Assembly (NCBI GenBank): GCA_016297495.1
Contig: JAEDGN010000026.1
Location: 1-33,157 of the forward strand
Length of the DNA: 33,157 nucleotides
Reading direction: 5' to 3'
Source of the DNA: Coprococcus sp.
Lineage (GTDB): Bacteria; Bacillota; Clostridia; Lachnospirales; Lachnospiraceae
Position numbers and translations under genes: made by a program. Under the pieces are notes generated by a model that was not told the origin of the DNA, did not search any database, and saw nothing but the letters and a program-made list of their open reading frames with translations. Below, piece after piece: positions 8,472 to 14,622 of this stretch. How positions within the stretch are numbered: the first letter of the stretch is position 1; every line of letters starts with the position of its first letter.

Positions 8472-8936
8472 ATGAGAGAAATTAAGCTTCCTGATTCTTC
8501 GATAAACGGAGAATATGTGTTTACAAGGAAGGCATTATATTATGAAACGGATCAGATGGGGATTATTCATCATTCAAATTATATTCGCTGGTTTGAGGAA
8601 GCGCGGCTTGCCTATCTCGAAGAAAAGGGGTGCAGCTATAAGGAGCTTGAAGCCAGAAAGATTATCATACCGGTTATCAGTGCAGAATGCCGCTATAAAA
8701 AATCAGTCCACTATGGGGATACAGTCGATATTTGTCTGCATCTTACAGGCTTTAATGGTGTGAAATTCAGTGTTGCCTATCGTGTGCTGGATCATGAAAC
8801 CGGGGAACTGATGGCAGAAGGGGAGACAGGCCATTGTTTTCTGAATGAGAAGATGCAGCCATTCCGGTTGAAGAAGGAGGCGCCGGATGTCTATGATTTC
8901 TTTAAAACCTGTCTGGAGGAATCAGCAGATGTCTGA
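8472..8936 (+). CDS. acyl-CoA thioesterase, 4-hydroxybenzoyl-CoA thioesterase (YbgC/FadM) type
   Basis: A 154-residue hotdog-fold thioesterase that hydrolyses acyl-CoA or acyl-ACP thioesters. The signature YYETDQMGIIHHSNYIRWFE (about residues 23-42) carries the catalytic aspartate and the HHSNY segment of the 4HBT family. The central FSVAYRVLDHETGELMAEGE and GHCF strands also fit. The ribosome binding site GGTGAT pairs with the 3' end of 16S rRNA. Its stop overlaps the start of the Fur-family gene by 8 bp, so the two are cotranscribed. The acyl substrate is unknown. Confidence 0.88.
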   Translation: MREIKLPDSSINGEYVFTRKALYYETDQMGIIHHSNYIRWFEEARLAYLEEKGCSYKELEARKIIIPVISAECRYKKSVHYGDTVDICLHLTGFNGVKFSVAYRVLDHETGELMAEGETGHCFLNEKMQPFRLKKEAPDVYDFFKTCLEESADV

Positions 8937-9372
8937 TGAGAAACAGAACAGGAATACAAGGCAGAAATCTCTCATCCTCAAATATATTCGGGAGAGACAG
9001 GATATCCATGTACGGGCGGAGGATATCATCAATGATCTGAACGCCAGTCAGGAACGGGTGGGCAAAACAACGGTCTACAGAGTATTGAAAACACTGGAGA
9101 CCGAAGGAAAGATCCGTAAATATACCCTCAGCGAAAAGTCACCGGCCTGTTATCAGTACAGCGGCAGCCATCCGGAATGCAGACATCATTATCATCTGAT
9201 GTGCAGTCAATGTGGAAGACTGATTCATTTTAACAGTGTGCTGTTGGAGCAGGTGGCTGAGGAGATTATGGAGAAGGAAGATTTTACAGTCGATGAAAGT
9301 AAGACTGTATTTTACGGATGCTGCAGTGAATGCCGCAGCAGGATGGAGAATGGAGGAAGAGATGCAGATTGA
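8929..9372 (+). CDS. Fur-family metal-responsive transcriptional regulator
   Basis: A 147-residue Fur/Zur/PerR-type repressor. The N-terminal winged helix contains GKTTVYRVLKTLETEGKI. The dimerisation half has the metal-binding HHYH (86-89), structural zinc cysteines C92 and C95 (CSQC), and the second pair C132 and C135 near the end. I start it at ATG 8929, where GGAGG lies 8-12 bases upstream; a longer frame back to 8887 lies inside the thioesterase gene. It overlaps the HAD gene by 11 bp. Whether it senses iron, zinc or peroxide cannot be decided from the sequence. Coupling to a thioesterase and a phosphatase gives no clear regulon. Confidence 0.9.
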   Translation: MSDEKQNRNTRQKSLILKYIRERQDIHVRAEDIINDLNASQERVGKTTVYRVLKTLETEGKIRKYTLSEKSPACYQYSGSHPECRHHYHLMCSQCGRLIHFNSVLLEQVAEEIMEKEDFTVDESKTVFYGCCSECRSRMENGGRDAD

Positions 9373-9985
9373 CAGTTTGATATTTGATTTGGATGGAACA
9401 CTGTGGGATTCCTCAGACGGCATTGTGGCTACATGGGGAATTGTACTGGAAAGTTATCCGGAAATTCATAAAACCGTGACTGCAGAGGAGCTGGCCGGGA
9501 ATTTTGGTCTGCCTCTGGTCGAGATTGCGAGAAGAATGTTCCCGGATCAGACGGAAGAGCTTCGGCAGCAGTTGATGGCAGAGTGCTGTGAGAAGGAAAA
9601 CATCTATCTGGCTGAACATGGCGGAAAACTCTATCCGAAGCTTGAAGAGACACTTCAGAAGCTTTCGGAAAAAATGCCTCTTTTTATTGTGAGCAATTGT
9701 CAGGATGGTTATATCCAGAGCTTTTATAGCGGCAACAGGACAGAAAAGTATTTTAATGACTGTGAATGCATCGGTGTCACCGGATTGTCGAAGGGTGAGA
9801 ATATCCGTTTGGTCATAGAACGAAATGGTTTGAAGTCACCGGCCTATGTGGGAGATACCCAGGGGGATGCGGACGCAGCCAGAGCAGCAGGCGTGCCGTT
9901 CATTTATGCCCGGTATGGCTTTGGCAATGTGGATGGCTATGACATGGTTATTGATCATTTTGAAGAACTATTGAAATTGATCTGA
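9362..9985 (+). CDS. HAD-family hydrolase, phosphoglycolate-phosphatase-like
   Basis: A 207-residue HAD phosphatase with a cap domain. Motif I is FDLDGTLWD (nucleophile D9, general acid D11), motif II is the serine of IVSNCQDG, motif III the lysine of GLSKGENI, and motif IV is VGDTQGDADAARAAG. I start it at ATG 9362, five bases after GGAGG (9352-9356); upstream in-frame codons lie inside the Fur-family gene. It is the third gene of the overlapping operon. The physiological substrate is unknown. Confidence 0.88.
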   Translation: MQIDSLIFDLDGTLWDSSDGIVATWGIVLESYPEIHKTVTAEELAGNFGLPLVEIARRMFPDQTEELRQQLMAECCEKENIYLAEHGGKLYPKLEETLQKLSEKMPLFIVSNCQDGYIQSFYSGNRTEKYFNDCECIGVTGLSKGENIRLVIERNGLKSPAYVGDTQGDADAARAAGVPFIYARYGFGNVDGYDMVIDHFEELLKLI

Positions 9986-10014
9986 TGTATCATAGAGGTG
10001 AGCAGCCCAAAGAC

Positions 10015-10182
10015 ATGAAAAAGCGTAATAGAAAAAGATATTCCGCAAGTACTCCCGGAAAACTGAAATATTTTTTGCTGTGCGTCAAAGACAGGATTAA
10101 ACGAAGAAAAGAGAAGATGTCACGCAGAACGATTTGCGATGAGCATGTTTTGCGGGACATCTTCTCTTTTCTTTACTTATAG
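10015..10182 (+). CDS. doubtful small basic ORF after the HAD gene
   Basis: An open frame of 55 residues from ATG 10015 (65 residues from an ATG overlapping the HAD stop) encodes a very basic peptide (MKKRNRKRYSAS). Its last third runs straight through the hairpin element at 10106-10171, so its C-terminus is dictated by that structure. A GAGGTGAG sequence lies about 12 nt before the ATG. I recognise no family and think it is more likely read-through of the gene end than a real gene. Confidence 0.2.
   Translation: MKKRNRKRYSASTPGKLKYFLLCVKDRIKRRKEKMSRRTICDEHVLRDIFSFLYL
10106..10171 (+). repeat. hairpin element with conserved 16-nt loop, copy 1
   Basis: The outer 16-bp perfect stem pairs 10106-10121 with 10156-10171. 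An A/G mismatch (10122, 10155) is followed by an 8-bp inner stem (10123-10130 with 10147-10154) closing the loop GATTTGCGATGAGCAT (10131-10146). A T-rich tract follows (CTTTTCTTTA), so it probably terminates the HAD operon and, from the other side, ychF. Bases 10127-10149 are identical to 28638-28660 in copy 2, although the outer arms of the two copies are unrelated. Confidence 0.85.
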
Positions 10183-10213
10183 ATACAAATCAACGCACAG
10201 CATAAAAATTAAA

Positions 10214-11311
10214 TTATACATTGAAGCGGAACAGGATGACATCTCCGTCTTTGACAACGTAGTCTTTACCTTCCATTCCAACGAGCCCTTTTTCCTTGGC
10301 TGCGTTATAATTGCCGCATGCCATGAGGTTTTCATAGCTGACAACTTCGGCCTTGATAAAACCGCGCTCGAAGTCGGAGTGGATCTTGCCGGCGGCTCCC
10401 GGCGCCTTGGTGCCTCTCTTGATGGTCCACGCACGGGTCTCTGTAGGACCGGCTGTCAGGAAACTGATAAGTCCAAGCAGATGATAGCTGGCTTTGATCA
10501 GTTTCTCGAGACCGGATTCCTGAAGCCCGAGATCTTCGAGGAACATCTTTTTCTCATCCTCTTCAAGTTCTGCGATTTCCTGTTCGATCTGGGCACAGAT
10601 AACAAATACTTCGGAGCCTTCATTGGCTGCAAATTCGCGAACCTGCTGTACATATGGATTGGATGCACCGTCATCCGGAAGATCATCTTCACATACATTG
10701 GCAGCATAAATAACAGGCTTTCCGGTGAGAAGCGTATAGCTTTGGATCAATGCCTGCTCATCTTCATCATCTGTCTGATAGCTTCTGGCTGGCTGGCCGT
10801 TCTCAAGATGGGTGATGAGATTGGCAATCAGTTCACTTTCTTTGGCATGGGATTTGTCAATTTTGGCACTTTTGCCCACCTTGGCATGGCGTCGTTCAAG
10901 TACTTCCAGATCGGCAAAAATCAGTTCCAGATTGATGGTTTCGATATCACGGAGTGGATCAATACTGCCATCTACATGGATGATATTGCTGTCTTCAAAA
11001 CAGCGGACGACATGGACAATGGCATCGCATTCACGGATGTTGGCAAGGAACTGGTTGCCAAGGCCTTCACCCTTGGATGCGCCCTTTACAAGGCCTGCAA
11101 TATCAACAAATTCAATAGCAGCAGGCACGATTTTGGCAGAATCATAAAGTCCGGCAAGATCATTCAGACGATGATCTGGAACTGTAACGATTCCAATATT
11201 CGGATCGATGGTGCAGAATGGATAATTGGCGGATTCAGCGCCTGCTTTGGTCAGAGAATTGAAAAGCGTACTCTTTCCCACATTAGGCAGTCCGACGATA
11301 CCTAGTTTCAT
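10214..11311 (-). CDS. ychF: redox-regulated ATPase / GTPase YchF (Obg-family)
   Basis: A 365-residue P-loop protein of the YchF/OLA1 group, which binds ribosomes and prefers ATP over GTP. The N-terminus MKLGIVGLPNVGKST carries the Walker A loop (7-15), followed by YPFCTIDPN (switch I) and DIAGLVKGASKGEGLGNQFL (switch II). The G4 position reads NVCE, the YchF-type change (NVxE) from NKxD that is linked to ATP use. A coiled-coil middle and a C-terminal TGS domain ending in DGDVILFRFNV complete it. Minus-strand GAGG at 11320-11323 supports the start. It converges on the hairpin element at 10106-10171. Confidence 0.96.
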   Translation of the reverse strand: MKLGIVGLPNVGKSTLFNSLTKAGAESANYPFCTIDPNIGIVTVPDHRLNDLAGLYDSAKIVPAAIEFVDIAGLVKGASKGEGLGNQFLANIRECDAIVHVVRCFEDSNIIHVDGSIDPLRDIETINLELIFADLEVLERRHAKVGKSAKIDKSHAKESELIANLITHLENGQPARSYQTDDEDEQALIQSYTLLTGKPVIYAANVCEDDLPDDGASNPYVQQVREFAANEGSEVFVICAQIEQEIAELEEDEKKMFLEDLGLQESGLEKLIKASYHLLGLISFLTAGPTETRAWTIKRGTKAPGAAGKIHSDFERGFIKAEVVSYENLMACGNYNAAKEKGLVGMEGKDYVVKDGDVILFRFNV

Positions 11312-11371
11312 ATCTATATCCTCACTTTCATTATTTATTCATCATCCAGAGCGGTTTGCTCCATAAAAATC

Positions 11372-11377
11372 ATTCTA
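11372..11377 (-). promoter_or_regulatory. possible -10 element of ychF
   Basis: TAGAAT on the minus strand (11372-11377) lies 60 nt upstream of the ychF start. No good -35 is seen at 16-18 bp, so this is tentative. Confidence 0.25.
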
Positions 11378-11413
11378 TCACAGTTGCCATAAAAAGAACA
11401 GACATTTTGTGAC

Positions 11414-11442
11414 TTGATTTTTATTATAAAGAAGCTTACAAT
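11414..11442 (+). promoter_or_regulatory. sigma-A promoter of lgt
   Basis: TTGATT (11414-11419) and TACAAT (11437-11442) with an exact 17-bp spacer predict a start near 11449 and a leader of about 75 nt. Confidence 0.6.
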
Positions 11443-11525
11443 AAAGAGAACGATGGAGGAAGCCCGGCAGGACAGACCATCTGAAAATTGAGAGCTGAGT
11501 GCATAACATTAAAGGGGGACAGAAA

Positions 11526-12389
11526 ATGACGGGTGCAAGTATTCGATTCCCGCATCTGGGAATTGTCATTGATCATCTTGGCAAGAGTGTTTCTGTTTTT
11601 GGATTTGAGATTGCTTATTATGGTATTATTATTGGCATTGGCATGCTGTGTGGTATTGCTTTAATTGCATATGAGGCCAGGAAGACGGGTCAGGATCCGG
11701 AGCTGTATTATGATTTTTCCCTTTGCGCCATCATATCGGCTATTATCGGCGCCAGAATTTATTATGTGGTATTTGAGTGGGATTATTACAGTCAGCATCT
11801 TTCGGAGATATTCAATCTCCGGCAGGGAGGGTTGGCGATTTATGGCGGTATCATTGGCGGATTGATCTGTCTGGCCGTTTTCTCTAAGGTCAGGAAAAGC
11901 AATATACGTCTCATGGCGGATACAGCAGTTCTGGGTCTTGTTCTGGGACAGATTATCGGCCGGTGGGGGAACTTTTGCAACAGAGAAGCTTTTGGCGGAT
12001 ATACGGATGGTTTGCTGGCCATGCAGATCCGCATTGATGAGGCAGCCTATACAACATCGGAGCTGCTGGAGAAGGCTGTGACGGTGGATGGCGTACAGTA
12101 TATTCAGGTTCAGCCGACTTTTCTGTATGAATCATTGTGGAATGTGGGCGTACTGATCGTACTGCTTTTATACCGGAGGCACAAGAAGTTTGACGGTGAG
12201 GTATTTCTGATGTATCTGTTTGGATACGGTTTCGGTCGCTTTATCATAGAAGGCTTCCGGACAGACCAGCTGCTGCTGCCTTATATTGGACTGCCGGTGT
12301 CACGGGTACTGTCCGGCTGCCTGGTGGTGCTGTCAGCAGTACTGATTATTGTGAAACGGATGCGGCTGAAGAGAGAGAAAAAGAATTGA
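11526..12389 (+). CDS. lgt: prolipoprotein diacylglyceryl transferase
   Basis: Lgt attaches diacylglycerol from phosphatidylglycerol to the lipobox cysteine of lipoprotein precursors in the cytoplasmic membrane. The 287-residue protein has about seven hydrophobic segments, GGLAIYGGIIGG (the essential YGG region), the signature GRWGNFCNREAFGG, and VQPTFLYESLWN. I start at ATG 11526 with AAAGGGGGA about eight bases upstream; a GTG at 11499 in the same frame has no such site. It is a single-gene unit with its own promoter and terminator, just upstream of the division cluster. Confidence 0.95.
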   Translation: MTGASIRFPHLGIVIDHLGKSVSVFGFEIAYYGIIIGIGMLCGIALIAYEARKTGQDPELYYDFSLCAIISAIIGARIYYVVFEWDYYSQHLSEIFNLRQGGLAIYGGIIGGLICLAVFSKVRKSNIRLMADTAVLGLVLGQIIGRWGNFCNREAFGGYTDGLLAMQIRIDEAAYTTSELLEKAVTVDGVQYIQVQPTFLYESLWNVGVLIVLLLYRRHKKFDGEVFLMYLFGYGFGRFIIEGFRTDQLLLPYIGLPVSRVLSGCLVVLSAVLIIVKRMRLKREKKN

Positions 12390-12405
12390 AAAATTTTTTA
12401 ACAAG

Positions 12406-12437
12406 AAGAACTGTTTTGAAAACAGTTCTTTTTTTTT
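12406..12437 (+). terminator. intrinsic terminator after lgt
   Basis: AAGAACTGTT pairs with AACAGTTCTT around a short TTTGAA-type loop, followed directly by a run of T to 12437. Confidence 0.9.
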
Positions 12438-12459
12438 GCGAATTTTGTGCCATAAAATC

Positions 12460-12484
12460 TTACAAAATCTATTAGATTTTGTAA
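12460..12484. repeat. 25-bp perfect inverted repeat upstream of mraZ
   Basis: TTACAAAATCT (12460-12470) and AGATTTTGTAA (12474-12484) flank ATT. It lies about 35 bp upstream of the mraZ promoter -35. It could be an operator or a second weak terminator; no T-run follows. Confidence 0.6.
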
Positions 12485-12518
12485 CAAAAATTTAACTGGA
12501 AAAAGTGAGCATTGCCTA

Positions 12519-12547
12519 TTGATATATCGGGATAAATATACTAAAAT
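12519..12547 (+). promoter_or_regulatory. sigma-A promoter of the dcw cluster
   Basis: TTGATA (12519-12524) and TAAAAT (12542-12547) have a 17-bp spacer and each match five of six consensus positions. The predicted start is near 12554, immediately before the MraZ repeats. TTGCCT/TATACT (12513/12537) is an overlapping alternative. Confidence 0.65.
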
Positions 12548-12558
12548 AGTTAGTACAA

Positions 12559-12592
12559 GTGGTGATTTGTGGTGAATAGTGGTTTTAAGTGG
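12559..12592 (+). promoter_or_regulatory. MraZ operator: four GTGG repeats at 10-bp period
   Basis: GTGG occurs at 12559, 12569, 12579 and 12589, each followed by six variable bases, an exact 10-bp period. MraZ proteins bind tandem G-rich repeats of this period upstream of mraZ (established in E. coli and mycoplasmas). The array begins just after the predicted transcript start, so binding should block the promoter and autoregulate the cluster. Confidence 0.85.
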
Positions 12593-12659
12593 GAATTTTA
12601 TAACTGCCTTGTGTTGTGGCAGACAGAAGGCAGCTCCGTTGTACGAAGGTGAAGACAAA

Positions 12660-13103
12660 ATGGATGGCTTTATTGGCGAGTATTATCATACAATAGATAC
12701 AAAGGGAAGAGTGATTGTTCCTCTGAAGTACAGAGATAATTTAGGGGATAAGTTTATCCTTTCCAAGGGCCTTGATGGCTGTCTTTGGATTCATCCTATG
12801 GAAGAATGGCGGGAATTTACCGCAAATCTGAGAGAATTATCCACCATAGATAAACAGAGCAGACAGTTCAAACGTTTTTTTATGTCGGGGGCAACAGAAT
12901 GTGAATTCGATAAACAGGGACGTATCCTTGTGCCGGCACCGCTTCGCAAGTATGCAGATCTCCAGAAGGATGTTGTACTGGCTGGTATGGACACCCGTAT
13001 TGAACTCTGGAGCGTGGAGAAGTGGGATGTTGAGAGTGACCTGGATGATGAAGATATGGAAGCAGTTGCAGCCCATATGGCTAGTCTTGGTGTGAAGATT
13101 TAG
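12660..13103 (+). CDS. mraZ: transcriptional regulator MraZ
   Basis: MraZ is a DNA-binding regulator of the division and cell-wall cluster, built from two SpoVT/AbrB-like half-domains and forming rings. The 147-residue protein begins MDGFIGEYYHTIDTKGRVIVP and has the two DxxGR motifs, DTKGR and DKQGR, about 65 residues apart. I start at ATG 12660 with AAGGTGA eight bases upstream; the in-frame GTG at 12579 lies inside the operator repeats. It is the first gene of the cluster and presumably represses its own promoter. Confidence 0.95.
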   Translation: MDGFIGEYYHTIDTKGRVIVPLKYRDNLGDKFILSKGLDGCLWIHPMEEWREFTANLRELSTIDKQSRQFKRFFMSGATECEFDKQGRILVPAPLRKYADLQKDVVLAGMDTRIELWSVEKWDVESDLDDEDMEAVAAHMASLGVKI

Positions 13104-13112
13104 GAGGATAGC

Positions 13113-14072
13113 ATGGCATTTCAGCATGTTTCTGTTTTGTTGAATGAGACAATTGAACAATTGGCGATAAAGGGAAACGGGATTTATGTGGATGGAACCC
13201 TTGGCGGAGGTGGACATGCCAGTGAAGTACTGGCCCGCCTTGGTGAAGACGGCCGTCTGATTGGCATTGATCAGGATGGCGCGGCTATAGAAGCGGCAGG
13301 GCAGAGACTTGCTCCTTTTGGTGATAAAGTTACGATTATACGCAGCAACTACAGTGCCATGCCGGAGGTTCTTGATGAACTGGGTATTCACGGTGTTGAT
13401 GGTATACTTCTGGATCTTGGTGTCTCATCTTACCAACTGGATACGGCAGAGCGGGGATTTACCTATCGGGAAGATGTGCCGCTGGATATGCGCATGGACC
13501 AGCGCCAGACGAAGACTGCCAGGGATATTGTCAATGGCTATTCGGAGATGGAGCTGTATCGTATTATCAGGGATTATGGTGAAGACAGATTTGCAAAAAA
13601 CATTGCCAGACATATTGCAGCTGCAAGAGAGATAAAGCCTATTGAGACTACGGGTGAGCTGACAGAGATCATCAGGGCATCTATTCCGATGAAAGTCCGG
13701 GCAAAAGGGGGACACCCCTCCAAGAAGACATTTCAGGCCATTCGGATCGAATTGAATCAGGAACTGGATGTTTTAAAAAATACGTTGGATCAGATGATAG
13801 ATTTGCTGAATGATCACGGCAGAATATGCGTGATTACATTTCATTCACTTGAGGATAGAATTGTGAAGAATATATTCAACACGAATGAGCGTCCGTGTAC
13901 GTGTCCGCCGTCGTTTCCGGTGTGTGTATGCGGGAAACAATCCAAAGGCAGAGTGGTTACAAGAAAACCGATTTTGCCGGGGGAAGAGGAACTGGCGGTC
14001 AACAGCCGTTCAAAGAGTGCCAAGCTCAGAGTGTTTGAACGTATTAAGCAGACAACAGAGACTGCTATTTAG
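13113..14072 (+). CDS. rsmH: 16S rRNA (cytosine(1402)-N(4))-methyltransferase
   Basis: RsmH (MraW) methylates N4 of C1402 in the decoding centre of 16S rRNA using S-adenosylmethionine. The 319-residue protein has the SAM-binding YVDGTLGGGGHASEVL (25-40), GILLDLGVSSYQLD, RGFTYREDVPLDMRMD and VITFHSLEDRIVK. These are all in the family order. GGAGG precedes the ATG and only 9 bp separate it from mraZ. Its position as second gene of the cluster is conserved across bacteria. Confidence 0.97.
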   Translation: MAFQHVSVLLNETIEQLAIKGNGIYVDGTLGGGGHASEVLARLGEDGRLIGIDQDGAAIEAAGQRLAPFGDKVTIIRSNYSAMPEVLDELGIHGVDGILLDLGVSSYQLDTAERGFTYREDVPLDMRMDQRQTKTARDIVNGYSEMELYRIIRDYGEDRFAKNIARHIAAAREIKPIETTGELTEIIRASIPMKVRAKGGHPSKKTFQAIRIELNQELDVLKNTLDQMIDLLNDHGRICVITFHSLEDRIVKNIFNTNERPCTCPPSFPVCVCGKQSKGRVVTRKPILPGEEELAVNSRSKSAKLRVFERIKQTTETAI

Positions 14073-14094
14073 AATGTAGAAAGGATGGCGTTGG

Positions 14095-14592
14095 ATGACA
14101 GGGAATAATAATAACAATATAGCGAGACGTCGCAGAGAATCCGAACGCTATTATATAGATGGGAATACTGCCAGAAGGCTGAATGTTCAGCCTGAACCAC
14201 AAAAAAAGAAGAAAAAGCAGCAGGTGCGCCAGCAGGAACCGGAGATCCGTCATGAAAAAAGAGTGTCTGTTTTTGACCTCAGATACACATTATTCCTGAT
14301 CATTTCTGTAGGTATTACGCTGGGAACATGCTTTATGTATATGCGTTCGAATTCTGAACTGACCCGAGCTGAACGATCCGTAGCTGCTCTTCAGAGTCAA
14401 TTGCAGGATATTCAGGAGCAGAATAACTCTTTGAAAGAAAGTCTGAATACGACGATAGATCTGGAAGAGGTTTATCAGATTGCAACGAAGCGTCTTGGAA
14501 TGGTTTGTGCAAATGAAGAACAGGTGATTTATTATAACAGCAGTAATAGTGATTATGTGCGGCAATATGAATCAATACCTGGCAGGCGATAG
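14095..14592 (+). CDS. ftsL: FtsL/DivIC-like septum protein
   Basis: A 165-residue bitopic membrane protein. A basic, asparagine- and glutamine-rich cytoplasmic tail (1-60) precedes one transmembrane helix (LFLIISVGITLGTCFMYM, about 64-82). A leucine-patterned coiled coil follows (about 90-125, SVAALQSQLQDIQEQNNSL), then a conserved IATKRLGMV segment typical of FtsL/DivIC. FtsL works with DivIB and DivIC to activate septal PBP and FtsW. Sequence conservation is low in this family, so the call rests on architecture and its place between rsmH and the PBP gene. Confidence 0.82.
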   Translation: MTGNNNNNIARRRRESERYYIDGNTARRLNVQPEPQKKKKKQQVRQQEPEIRHEKRVSVFDLRYTLFLIISVGITLGTCFMYMRSNSELTRAERSVAALQSQLQDIQEQNNSLKESLNTTIDLEEVYQIATKRLGMVCANEEQVIYYNSSNSDYVRQYESIPGRR

Positions 14593-14622
14593 TGTTAAAA
14601 GCGGATGGGTTCGGGTGGTAAA

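Noticed and set aside
10139..11305. 388-residue open frame on the plus strand opposite ychF
   Set aside because: It is the antisense shadow of a confidently identified gene, begins inside the hairpin element, and shows no family motifs or ribosome binding site.
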